From the NCBI RefSeq assembly GCF_025753795.1, contig NZ_JAOWPS010000006.1:1-64000 (forward strand): 64,000 bases of DNA, written 5' to 3'. The notes beneath the pieces are model-generated. The model saw only the letters and a program-made list of their open reading frames with translations. It was not told the DNA's origin and ran no database searches. Within the stretch, counting starts at the first letter, position 1, and each line of letters starts with the position of its first letter. The DNA comes from Mesorhizobium sp. YC-39 (GTDB lineage: Bacteria > Pseudomonadota > Alphaproteobacteria > Rhizobiales > Rhizobiaceae). The position numbers were made by a program, and so were the translations under genes. Positions 1-7,940 of this stretch are shown here, one piece after another.

Positions 1-1
1 A

Positions 2-145
2 CAGAAAACCGTCAGACAGCCGCTCGCCTTTGCCCGCCTTGTGCGGCTCAACATCATGCACAGGCGCTCAATCGACGCCCTCAAGACCCCGCCGCCGCCC
101 AAACATGACGACAGACAGACGATCTTCAGCCTATCTTCAGTTTAA
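2..145 (+). CDS. Possible C-terminal end of a gene entering from the left edge
   Basis: An open frame without stops runs from the window edge to a TAA at 143-145 and encodes about 47 residues, basic at first (RLVRLNIMHRR) and with a run of prolines (TPPPPKHDD). G and C dominate third codon positions in the first half, which fits coding DNA of this genome. It would converge on the DUF488 gene and overlap its stop by 9 bases. I do not recognise the family, and the frame is short enough to be chance. Confidence 0.3.
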   Translation, partial: QKTVRQPLAFARLVRLNIMHRRSIDALKTPPPPKHDDRQTIFSLSSV

Positions 146-523
146 CCGGACAGCAGTGGGCTTGACCCGAGGATGACGAAGTAGGTATTCCGCCAGCGCC
201 ACCGCATTGTTGTGCGCCTCATCATGCGCGCCATAGAGTAGCGTCACCTTGCCGTCGCGAAGCAGGGTGCGCAGTTCCGCCAATGCCCCGCCATTCTCAC
301 CCAACTCGGCGCGATACCGCCTCTGGAACTCCGCCCAATGCTCAGGCTTGTGCCCGAACCATTTTCGCAACTCATCGCTCGGCGCCACATCCTTCAGCCA
401 TAGCGTCAGCGCGGCGTGCTCCTTGCTGACCCCGCGCGGCCATATCCGGTCGACCAGCACCCGCTGGCCATCGGCTTTTTCCGGCGCTGCATAGATGCGC
501 TTGACTGCGATGTCGAAGGTCAT
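137..523 (-). CDS. DUF488 (YeaO-like) family protein
   Basis: A 128-residue protein of full length for the DUF488/YeaO family, whose biochemical role is not established. The family signature RVLVDRIWPRG lies at about residues 21-31, followed by LWLKDVAPSDELRKWF and, near the C-terminus, the strand-turn TLLYGAHDEAHNNA that is typical of the family. The protein is predicted soluble. It starts at an ATG at 523 and is separated by 25 bases from the aminopeptidase gene, which is upstream on the same strand, so the two may be co-transcribed. The family call is firm; no function can be assigned. Confidence 0.85.
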   Translation of the reverse strand: MTFDIAVKRIYAAPEKADGQRVLVDRIWPRGVSKEHAALTLWLKDVAPSDELRKWFGHKPEHWAEFQRRYRAELGENGGALAELRTLLRDGKVTLLYGAHDEAHNNAVALAEYLLRHPRVKPTAVRLN

Positions 524-548
524 TGCAACCTCCGCCTTGTCGGCTCCC

Positions 549-1805
549 CTAGGCCCATTCGCCCTTGCGCATGACCGGCACCCTTCTGCCGTCCTTGCCG
601 AGCCCGTCTATGTCGATCTTGTCCGAGCCGATCATCCAGTCGATATGGATGAAACTCTTGTTACCGCCGCGTGCCGCGATCTCGTCCTGGCTGAGCGAGG
701 CGCCGTCGACGAAGCACTTCGAATAGCACTGGCCGAGCGCGATGTGGCAGGCGGCGTTCTCGTCGAACAGCGTGTTGAAGAACAAAAGGCCGCTCGCCGA
801 GATCGGCGAGGAATGCGGCACCAGCGCCACTTCGCCGAGCCGGCGTGAGCCCTCGTCGGTGTCGAGCACCTTCTTCAGCACGTCCTCGCCCTTCGAAGCC
901 TTTGCCTCGACGATCCTGCCTTCCTCGAAGCGCACCGAGATCTCGTCGATCAGCGTGCCCTGGTAGGACAGCGGCTTGGTCGAGGAGACATGGCCCGAGA
1001 CGCGCCGTGCATGCGGGGTGGTGAAGACTTCCTCGGTCGGAATGTTGGGGTTGCAGGTGATGCCGTTCTTGGCGGTCGAGGCGCCGCCCATCCATTCATG
1101 GCCGTCGGCCAGCCCGACGGTGAGATCAGTGCCTGGCCCGGTGAAATGCAGCGCATGGAAATTGTGGCCGTTCAGCCATTCGGTCCGGCTCTTCAATGCC
1201 GCATTGTGCGCCGTCCAGTTGCCGATCGGGTCCTCCACATCCACCCGCGACGCGGCGAAGATGGCGTCGGCGAGCTTCACCACCGCGACGTCGTCGGCGT
1301 CGCCTGGGAATACCTGTTTGGCCCAGGCGAGGTCGGGGTAGGCGACGATGTTCCAGTTGATATCGAAGCCGGTGATCTTCTCCAGCGCCGGCTGATAAGC
1401 CATCGAATTCGCCTTGTTGGCGCGCGCCACCTTGGCGGGGTCCTGCGCCGACAGCAGCGACGGATCCTCGCCGCGCACCGCAAGCCGCGCCGCATTGCCG
1501 GCGAAGGCCTTCGCCATGCCCTCATAGAGCCAGCCGGTGGCACGGTCGAAGCCGGCGTCCGCCCCGTAGCGGAAGCGCGCCAGCGTAATCTCGTCGTCGT
1601 TGAAGATCGGCGTCACCAGCCCGGCTCCGGCCTTATAGGCATGCTCGACGATCCGCCTGGTCAAGGGCAGGGCCGCGATCGATGAGGTCAGCACCAGATC
1701 CTGCCCCGGCTGCAGTTGCAGCCCGACCTTGATGGCGACCTCCGCCAGCCTGTCGAGCTTCACCGGGTCGATCGTTGCGGAAACGCCGCGCGAATGTGTG
1801 GTCAT
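549..1805 (-). CDS. M29 family aminopeptidase
   Basis: A 418-residue metallo-aminopeptidase of peptidase family M29 (AmpS/aminopeptidase T type), which removes N-terminal residues from peptides in the cytosol using two metal ions. The family's metal and catalytic residues can be placed: Glu258/259 in NIPTEEVFTTP, Glu325 in LGEVALVP, His354 and Tyr361 in ACHIALGQCYSKC, and His387 with Asp389 in HIDWMIGSDKIDIDG. Length matches the family (about 410 residues). It lies 25 bases upstream of the DUF488 gene on the same strand. The peptide substrate cannot be told from sequence. Confidence 0.92.
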   Translation of the reverse strand: MTTHSRGVSATIDPVKLDRLAEVAIKVGLQLQPGQDLVLTSSIAALPLTRRIVEHAYKAGAGLVTPIFNDDEITLARFRYGADAGFDRATGWLYEGMAKAFAGNAARLAVRGEDPSLLSAQDPAKVARANKANSMAYQPALEKITGFDINWNIVAYPDLAWAKQVFPGDADDVAVVKLADAIFAASRVDVEDPIGNWTAHNAALKSRTEWLNGHNFHALHFTGPGTDLTVGLADGHEWMGGASTAKNGITCNPNIPTEEVFTTPHARRVSGHVSSTKPLSYQGTLIDEISVRFEEGRIVEAKASKGEDVLKKVLDTDEGSRRLGEVALVPHSSPISASGLLFFNTLFDENAACHIALGQCYSKCFVDGASLSQDEIAARGGNKSFIHIDWMIGSDKIDIDGLGKDGRRVPVMRKGEWA

Positions 1806-1948
1806 GGTCCTGCCTGCCGTGATGTGTGGGGTTCGTTATACATAGACCGGTGGGTTGGCGCTTTCCACCGTCATTGCGGTGGGCCACAGCGCCACGCGTC
1901 CATTTGGACGTGCGAAGGACGCGGTGGCATCTGGATTGTGCGCGAGCG

Positions 1949-2863
1949 TCAAGCCGCGCTGTCGAGCGCGCCGAACTGCGCCATCGTCGCCTCGATCTCT
2001 TCGCGGATCCAGGCCTTGAAATCGCGCACCTTGCGGCTCTCGCTCTTGCTGGCGGAGGTCACCAGCCAATAGCCCAGCCCGCTCTCAGCGCGCACGCCGA
2101 ACGGCGCCACCAGCCGGCCGTCGGCGAGAGCGTCGGCGGTCAGCAATTGCCAGGCGAGCATCACACCATGACCGGCGATCGCCGATTCCAGACAGAGCAT
2201 CGGGTCGGTGAAGCGCGCGCCCTTGAGAAAGGTCACGGGCTTCGCACCCGCCGCCTCGAACCAGCTTTCCCAGTTGATCATCGCCCGCTCGTCGGTGATC
2301 GCACAGGTCTGCGCCAGATCCTCGATCGATTTCAGTCTGGCTGCGATCGACGGCGCGCAGACCGGAAACACCTCCTGCGCCAGCAGCAGTTCCGCGCGGA
2401 CGCCCGGCCATTTGCCGTCGCCCATCCGGATTCCGATGTCGATGTCGGAATGGTCTAGATCGGCGATCCGTCCCGAAGCGTCGATGCGCAGCAGCACGCT
2501 CGGATGGCGGGCGAAATGCCTGGACAGCCGTGGCAGCAGCCATTTCGAGGCAAAGGCCGGCGCCACCGAAACCACCAGCGTGCATTGGCTCGCCTCGTCA
2601 GCCAGCGCCACCGCCTGCGCAAGCTCGCGGAAACCCGCGCTGAGCCGCGCCGTGAAGACCGTGCCGAACTCGGTCGGCACGAGACCGCCTGGCGTGCGCT
2701 CGAACAGCGCCTGGCCGAGTTGTTTCTCGGTCCGCTTGATCTGCTGGCTGACGGCGCTGGAAGATACGTTAAGTTCGCCGGCTGCCGCGGCAAGCGACCC
2801 CAGGCGGGCGACAGTTTCCACGGCGCGCAAGCCGTTGAGATGGACGCGGTTCAGCATGGCCAT
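1949..2863 (-). CDS. LysR family transcriptional regulator (GcvA-like)
   Basis: A 304-residue LysR-type regulator. The N-terminal winged helix-turn-helix spans about residues 5-65 (LNGLRAVETVARLGSLAAAAGELNVS, then SSAVSQQIKRTEKQLGQALFER). The rest is the periplasmic-binding-protein-like effector domain (LVVSVAPAFASKWLLPRL onward). This arrangement resembles the GcvA/AmpR group. It is transcribed divergently from a small gene starting at 2959, so the 95 bases between them probably hold the operator and shared promoters; an LTTR acting on its divergent neighbour is the usual pattern. The effector is unknown. Confidence 0.88.
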   Translation of the reverse strand: MAMLNRVHLNGLRAVETVARLGSLAAAAGELNVSSSAVSQQIKRTEKQLGQALFERTPGGLVPTEFGTVFTARLSAGFRELAQAVALADEASQCTLVVSVAPAFASKWLLPRLSRHFARHPSVLLRIDASGRIADLDHSDIDIGIRMGDGKWPGVRAELLLAQEVFPVCAPSIAARLKSIEDLAQTCAITDERAMINWESWFEAAGAKPVTFLKGARFTDPMLCLESAIAGHGVMLAWQLLTADALADGRLVAPFGVRAESGLGYWLVTSASKSESRKVRDFKAWIREEIEATMAQFGALDSAA

Positions 2864-2958
2864 GTAGTTTTTCTAAACCGTCATGGCCGAAATCTCAATT
2901 GAAACATGCAAGAAAATGGCAGATTTTAAGGAGGCTAGTCAGACCTGAGGAGGCGAAG

Positions 2959-3168
2959 ATGGTGAAGATTTTATCATTGCTCAGGGGCCTTTTTGTCGCC
3001 GATACATGGCGAGGCCGGCGACATGAAAGCGAAATCGGCCGATGGGTGATCGATCCGCTGTCGCATCCCGTTCTGGACACCATGTCGGAGCGAGAGCTTG
3101 GCGACGTGCCGTTCCGGCTGACGGCGCGGCGCACTGCCTATGAGACGGCGCGGGCCGGCTGCGGCTGA
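2959..3168 (+). CDS. Small protein with DUF1127-like C-terminal pattern
   Basis: A 69-residue basic protein. I chose the ATG at 2959 because GAGGAGG lies just upstream at good spacing; a longer frame from 2899 lacks such a site. The segment LDTMSERELGDVPFRL resembles the short 'MSDREL.DIGL' motif of DUF1127-type small proteins common in rhizobia, but the match is only visual. It is divergent from the LysR gene and could be its target. Directly downstream lies a palindromic repeat element. No function is known. Confidence 0.55.
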   Translation: MVKILSLLRGLFVADTWRGRRHESEIGRWVIDPLSHPVLDTMSERELGDVPFRLTARRTAYETARAGCG

Positions 3169-3210
3169 ATCCTTCGCACAGAGGATCGCTGCCGAGACGT
3201 CGGCGGGACA

Positions 3211-3366
3211 GCGCCCCCCTCTGTCCTGCCGGACATCTCCCCCACGAGGGGGGAGATTGGCGTCATCTCCGCTTTCGCCAATCTCCGAAGACGAAGAAGG
3301 AGAGCCGGCGCCGAAGCTGCCGATCTCCCCCTTCGTGGGGGAGATGTCCGGCAGGACAAAGGGCGC
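3211..3366. repeat. Bipartite palindromic element, copy 1 (intergenic)
   Basis: About 156 bases bounded by GCGCCCCCCTCTGTC on the left and its near-complement GACAAAGGGCGC on the right. Each half contains a short palindrome (GTCCTGCCGGAC type) next to a longer one (ATCTCCCCCACGAGGGGGGAGAT type). Both halves are related to those at 14253-14407, 33902-34055 and 34565-34676, but in this copy the halves are arranged in the opposite order. It fills much of the 313-base gap 3169-3481, in which no other gene is visible. Confidence 0.85.
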
Positions 3367-3481
3367 GCGAAGGATCGTCGACGCTCGTTCTGTATCTCAG
3401 CGGCGCTCGAATCCTAGCGAACCCTTCTGGCCCAACATAAGTGGATTGTTTGATAGGCCGGCGCACTTATTGTGCACCGCA

Positions 3482-4642
3482 ATGAAAGCCGCTTCGCCAT
3501 CCCCTTTACGCCTCGCCTTCGCCGGCATGGTCGCGCTTGCCGTCGCTATGGGCATCGGCCGCTTCGTCTATACGCCGATCCTGCCCGGCATGATGGAAGA
3601 ACTCGGCCTGTCGCCGGCCGATGCCGGCTGGATCGCGTCGGCCAACTATCTCGGCTACCTCGTCGGCGCGCTTGCCGCCGCCGGTGGCTGGGCGCATGGG
3701 CGCGAGCGCATGCTGATGTTCTCCGGCCTTGCTGCCAGCACCGTGTTGGCCGCGCTGATGGGGCTGACCGACACCATGGCGGCCTTTCTCGTCATCCGTT
3801 TTCTTGGCGGTGTCGCCAGCGCCCTGGTCATGGTTTTCATGTCCAGCATCGTCTTTGGCCATCTTACCGCGGCCGACCGCAACGACCTGCAGGCGCTGCA
3901 TTTCGGTGGCGTTGGCCTCGGTATCGCGGCCTCCTCGGCGCTGATGGCCGTTCTCGTCACCGGACATGCCGGCTGGGCGGCGGGCTGGCTGTGGTCGGCG
4001 GCGATTTGTGGCTGCGGCTTCGCTGTCGTGGCGTTGCTGGTGGGGCCTGCCTCGACCACCAACGGCGTTGCGGTTCGCGAACCGGCGCTGCCGAAGGACC
4101 GGTCGCTGGTGAAAATGATTGTCGCCTACGGCCTGTTCGGCTTCGGCTATGTGGTGACGGCGACGTTTCTCGTCGCCATCGTTCGCCAGGGCGGCGGCGG
4201 CCGCGTCTTCGAGGCGATCGTCTGGTTGGTCACCGGCCTTGCCGGAATTCCCTCGGTCTGGCTGTGGCAGAAGATCGCAGAACGGATCGGCCTCTATGCG
4301 GCCTGCCTTGCGGGTTGCCTCATTGAGGCGGTCGGCGTCACCGCCAGCGTGGCCATGGGCGGGCGCGCCGGGCCGCTGCTCGGCGGGTTTCTGCTTGGCG
4401 CCACGTTCATGGCCATGACCGCGCTCGGCCTGCAGGCCGTAAAGCTGCTCGCCCCGCAGGCGCCGCGCCGGACTTTCGCGCTGATGACGGCGTCCTTCGG
4501 CCTCGGACAGATCATCGGCCCGCTGGTCGCCGGTCTGCTGGCGCAAGCATCAGGCGGCTTTTTCCTGGCCTCGATCGTGGCCGCCGCTGTCCTGATCGTC
4601 TCCGGCGTGGTCGCCTGGTCGGCTGCGCCAAAATCGCCATGA
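3482..4642 (+). CDS. YbfB/YjiJ family MFS transporter
   Basis: A 386-residue inner-membrane protein with about 12 hydrophobic helices, resembling the YbfB/YjiJ branch of the major facilitator superfamily. The first helix carries the branch's characteristic GIGRFVYTPILPGM, followed by LGLSPADAGWIASANYLGYLVGALAAA. Substrates of this branch are not established. The frame is open upstream through the palindromic repeat, but the ATG at 3482 directly precedes the first membrane helix and gives the family's usual length, so the upstream part is unlikely to be translated. No strong ribosome binding site is visible. Confidence 0.85.
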   Translation: MKAASPSPLRLAFAGMVALAVAMGIGRFVYTPILPGMMEELGLSPADAGWIASANYLGYLVGALAAAGGWAHGRERMLMFSGLAASTVLAALMGLTDTMAAFLVIRFLGGVASALVMVFMSSIVFGHLTAADRNDLQALHFGGVGLGIAASSALMAVLVTGHAGWAAGWLWSAAICGCGFAVVALLVGPASTTNGVAVREPALPKDRSLVKMIVAYGLFGFGYVVTATFLVAIVRQGGGGRVFEAIVWLVTGLAGIPSVWLWQKIAERIGLYAACLAGCLIEAVGVTASVAMGGRAGPLLGGFLLGATFMAMTALGLQAVKLLAPQAPRRTFALMTASFGLGQIIGPLVAGLLAQASGGFFLASIVAAAVLIVSGVVAWSAAPKSP

Positions 4643-4758
4643 TTGTGGGTTTGCTCGGGGCCGGGCACTAGGCACGGGGCATTTTCTTTCCACCTAATGT
4701 GTGACCTTATGCCCGCTGTAGTCAGCTGATTTGCGCACCGACCGAGGATTTCGCCACA

Positions 4759-6018
4759 GTGTTCGTATCGTTTTTCCCGCAGCCGAAGTTGTTTTTCACC
4801 TCGGCCGCCGTCTGGAGCCTTGCCGCGATCTTGTTCTGGTTTTTCGGCGGAGAGCAGTTGGGTGCGCTAATCGGGCTTCCGCCCGCCGCTGCCGGCGCTC
4901 CACCAATCATCGGCATTGCCGTGCTCTGGTCGAAGCCGTTCCTGTGGTTCTACATCTATTTCGGGATCTGCGTGGCGATCTTTTACGCTTTCTGGGCCTG
5001 GTACTCGCCACATCCCTGGCAGAACTGGTCGATCCTGATGACCGCCGTCATCCTGTTCTTCATCTATTTCAACGTGCAGGTCAGCGTCGCAGTCAATGCC
5101 TGGTATGGCCCTTTCTTCGACTACGTGCAGGGGCTGATGTCGGGCACGACGAAGTCGACCGACGGTGAGTTCTATATCGGCTTGGCCGATTTTTCATGGC
5201 TGGCATTGGTCGGCATGAATGTGCAGGTGGTCAATGCCTTCATCGTCAGCCACTGGATCTTCCGCTGGCGCACGGCGATGAACAATTATTTCGTCGAGAA
5301 CTGGAGCCGGCTTCGCCATATCGAAGGCGCCTCGCAGCGTATTCAGGAAGATACGATGCGTTTCTCGCAGATCATGGAAGATCTGGGCTCCAGCTTCGTC
5401 CAGTCGATCATGACATTGATTGCATTCCTTCCGGTCATGATCCAGTTGCAAGCCCATATCAGCGAATTGCCGATTGTCGGCGCCATCCCGCAGCCATTGG
5501 TGGTCGCAGCACTTGCCTGGTGTCTGTTCGGAACGATTTCGGTCATGATAGCCGGCATGAAATTGCCGGGACTGCAGTTCCGCAACCAGCGTGTGGAAGC
5601 CGCTTATCGCAAGGAACTCGTCTACGGCGAGGATCATGCCGACAGGGCCCAGCCTGCGACCACTGCCGAGCTGTTCGCCAATGTCCGCCACAACTATTTC
5701 AGGCTCTATTTCCACTACATCTATTTCAACGTCGTCCGTTACACCTATCTGCAGGCTGACAACATTTTCTCGCTGCTGATCCTCGGGCCTTCGCTTGTGG
5801 CACACAAGATCACCTTCGGCGCCCTGAACCAGATATCGAACGCCTTCGGCAAGGTGACAAGCTCGCTTCAGTTCCTGCTCACCTCGTGGTCGACCATCGT
5901 GGAACTACAGTCCGTGCATAAGCGACTGCGCGCCTTCGAGGCGACATTGCAGGGCGAGCCGCTGCCTGAAATCGACCAGCGCTATCTCGCCAGGCAGAGC
6001 GCCGAGGATCCGGCCTGA
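4759..6018 (+). CDS. bacA: BacA/SbmA-type peptide antibiotic transporter
   Basis: A 419-residue inner-membrane protein matching the length and opening of rhizobial BacA (FFTSAAVWSLAAILFWFFGGEQLG). It has membrane segments throughout the N-terminal two thirds and the family's conserved RQ/WS-rich end (FGALNQISNAFGKVTSSLQF, FLLTSWSTIVELQSVHKRL). There is no nucleotide-binding domain, which separates it from the larger BacA-related ABC proteins. SbmA/BacA proteins import antimicrobial peptides using the proton gradient. In legumes that make NCR peptides, BacA is needed for bacteroid survival, and it also affects lipid A very-long-chain fatty acids. The start is GTG, preceded by GAGGAT. It is probably transcribed alone. 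Confidence 0.92.
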   Translation: MFVSFFPQPKLFFTSAAVWSLAAILFWFFGGEQLGALIGLPPAAAGAPPIIGIAVLWSKPFLWFYIYFGICVAIFYAFWAWYSPHPWQNWSILMTAVILFFIYFNVQVSVAVNAWYGPFFDYVQGLMSGTTKSTDGEFYIGLADFSWLALVGMNVQVVNAFIVSHWIFRWRTAMNNYFVENWSRLRHIEGASQRIQEDTMRFSQIMEDLGSSFVQSIMTLIAFLPVMIQLQAHISELPIVGAIPQPLVVAALAWCLFGTISVMIAGMKLPGLQFRNQRVEAAYRKELVYGEDHADRAQPATTAELFANVRHNYFRLYFHYIYFNVVRYTYLQADNIFSLLILGPSLVAHKITFGALNQISNAFGKVTSSLQFLLTSWSTIVELQSVHKRLRAFEATLQGEPLPEIDQRYLARQSAEDPA

Positions 6019-6043
6019 TATCTAAGGAAAAAGCGTGGGCGGT

Positions 6044-7084
6044 TCAGCCGCCCACATTTGCCTGTCTCTCGCCGGCGCGTTGCCGCGAAACATAGTCGCG
6101 GAAACTGATGCACTCGACGTCGGCTTTGACGCAGACCTCGCCGGCGAAACGCTCCAACGCGTTCCAGTAGGCGCCGTCATTCATCAGCGTGAAGTGGAAG
6201 CCGAGCTCCAGCGGGATGCGGCCGCCCGCATATTGCTTGTCGAAGGCGCTGCGGAAGGCCTGATAGGTCCGCTCCGCGAACTCGCCCCCCTTGCTTGGCC
6301 GCTCGAAACCGCCGGAATGCCTGACATAGAGATTGTAGTCCATGGCGATAACAGGCCTTGATTTCGGGCCTTCCGGAATCTGCGGCAGCGAAAAATGCGT
6401 GATGCCGTTACTGGTCGGCGCCCGGACCGGGCCTTTTGAGACGCCGCTCGCGTCGAACTGGAAGCCGGCCTTGGGCAACGCCTCGTAGAGCGCCTTGTTC
6501 GTCGACAGATAGGGCGCGCGAAAGCCGATAACCGAATGCCGCGCGAAATCGCGCCAGCCCTTGGGTTCGGGCGCAATGCCGTTGATCGAATAGGCGTTTT
6601 CCAGAATGTGCTCGAACGAGCCGAACTCGGCGAGCCAGTCGGCCTTGTTCCAGTCCTTGCCGTCGAAATGGCCACAGCCATGGCTGCCGATATCGTGGCC
6701 TTCCGCGGCAGCCAGCCGGATCTGTTCAAGCCGGTCGGCTACGTCCTGTTTCGAGGCGGCAAAGCCGATATTGGATTTGCCGGCGCTCTTGCCGGGCGCC
6801 GTGTACTCCGCGCGCGTCTGCGGCGAGAGCAGGAAGACGCAGGAGAGAAAATAGGTGAAATGGGCGCCGGTGCGCTGCGCCAGCGCGCGGCTGCGCTTCC
6901 ACTGCGAAATGTCGCGGGCGCTGTCGAACGAGATGATGACGACCTGCTTCGGCTTTGTCGGCGGAGGCGCCGCGGGCGGATCGGCGAAAGCCGTGCCGGC
7001 TGCGGCAAGCGAGGCCAGAGAAAGCGAGGCAAGAGAAAACGCAACAACGCGGGACAAACGAGGCATCGGCATCCGGTCTGGCAC
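6044..7084 (-). CDS. Secreted polysaccharide deacetylase family protein
   Basis: A 346-residue protein with an N-terminal signal peptide (hydrophobic stretch about residues 13-33, then AFADPPA). The polysaccharide deacetylase (NodB-fold) barrel follows: the first Asp motif appears as SFDSARDI instead of the classical TFDDG; the metal-binding His motif is GSHGCGHFDG; the RAPY motif is GFRAPYLSTN; and ELGFHFTLMND is near the C-terminus. It probably removes acyl groups from an envelope polysaccharide, but the altered first motif makes the substrate uncertain. A later ATG at 7066 is also possible. It converges on bacA, with 25 bases between them. Confidence 0.8.
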   Translation of the reverse strand: MPDRMPMPRLSRVVAFSLASLSLASLAAAGTAFADPPAAPPPTKPKQVVIISFDSARDISQWKRSRALAQRTGAHFTYFLSCVFLLSPQTRAEYTAPGKSAGKSNIGFAASKQDVADRLEQIRLAAAEGHDIGSHGCGHFDGKDWNKADWLAEFGSFEHILENAYSINGIAPEPKGWRDFARHSVIGFRAPYLSTNKALYEALPKAGFQFDASGVSKGPVRAPTSNGITHFSLPQIPEGPKSRPVIAMDYNLYVRHSGGFERPSKGGEFAERTYQAFRSAFDKQYAGGRIPLELGFHFTLMNDGAYWNALERFAGEVCVKADVECISFRDYVSRQRAGERQANVGG

Positions 7085-7268
7085 AGGAACGGTTAAGGTC
7101 GGCTATCGGCGAAATGTGGCGCGGGTACGGTCGGCTTTGCCGTCGCACGTTGGGTCGCCTGCCTGGCGCTCAGCCGATTTTCCTGGGGAACCCCTTCCAT
7201 GCCGGCGAAATTTCGCTAAAACGCGGGCTCATGAAGCGCTCCGCTTTGGGGCAGCAATGGTTTGATTG

Positions 7269-7934
7269 ATGTCCGACGACAGTTTTATCCGCGAAGTCAA
7301 CGAAGAGATTCGTCGCGAACAGGCGCAGGTGCTGTGGGATCGTTTCGGTCCAGCCCTGCTTGTGCTCGCGGTGCTGGTGGTGCTCGGCACCGCCGCCGTC
7401 GTCGGCTACCGCTATTGGGACGAGACCCGCGCCAACCGTTCGGGCGACGCTTTCTCGCAAGCGCTGAAGCTTGCCAATGACGGCAAGAGCGATGAGGCTC
7501 TGGCCGCGCTCGATTCGCTGGAAAAGGACGGCTACGGCGCCTACCCGCTGCTCGCCCGCATGCGTGCGGCGACCGTCAAGGCCGACAAGGGCGACGTCGA
7601 CGCTGCCGTCAAGGACTTCGACGACGTTGCCGCCGACACCGACATTCCATCGGGCCTTCGCGACATGGCGCGCCTCAGGGCAGCGCTGTTGCTGGTCGAC
7701 CACGGCTCCTTTGCCGATGTCTCCAGCCGCGTCGAGGCGCTCACCGCCGACACCAATACGCTGCGCCACACCGCGCGCGAGGCGCTTGGCCTTGCTGCCT
7801 GGAAGGAAGGCAAGGCACAGGATGCTCTGAAACTGTTCGACCAGATCGCCGCGGATGACGGCGCCCCGCGCAACACGCGCGAACGGGCGACGCTGATGTC
7901 CGAGTTGATCCGCGGGTCGGGCAGCGCGTCGTGA
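7269..7934 (+). CDS. YfgM-like TPR protein, inner membrane anchored
   Basis: A 221-residue protein with a single N-terminal transmembrane helix at about residues 28-48 (LLVLAVLVVLGTAAVVGY) and a periplasmic alpha-helical tail with tetratricopeptide-like repeats (AFSQALKLANDGKSDEALAAL, AREALGLAAWKEGKAQDALKLF). This matches the YfgM/DUF2133 family, an ancillary factor of the SecYEG-PpiD translocon in E. coli. The gene sits 6 bases upstream of der. In E. coli the order is yfgM-bamB-der, and no bamB is present between them here. I prefer ATG 7269 over TTG 7266. Confidence 0.8.
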   Translation: MSDDSFIREVNEEIRREQAQVLWDRFGPALLVLAVLVVLGTAAVVGYRYWDETRANRSGDAFSQALKLANDGKSDEALAALDSLEKDGYGAYPLLARMRAATVKADKGDVDAAVKDFDDVAADTDIPSGLRDMARLRAALLLVDHGSFADVSSRVEALTADTNTLRHTAREALGLAAWKEGKAQDALKLFDQIAADDGAPRNTRERATLMSELIRGSGSAS

Positions 7935-7940
7935 TCTTGG

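Noticed and set aside
3467..3476. TTATTGTGCA upstream of the MFS gene, repeated at 17156-17165 upstream of the PhyH-like gene
   Set aside because: A ten-base word shared by two places is too weak to claim a common operator without more copies or a known regulator.
3140..3481. N-terminal extension of the MFS transporter through the palindromic repeat
   Set aside because: Although in frame, it would precede the first membrane helix with repeat-derived sequence and exceed the family length; ATG 3482 fits better. Unlike glyS, no family sequence lies upstream of the repeat.
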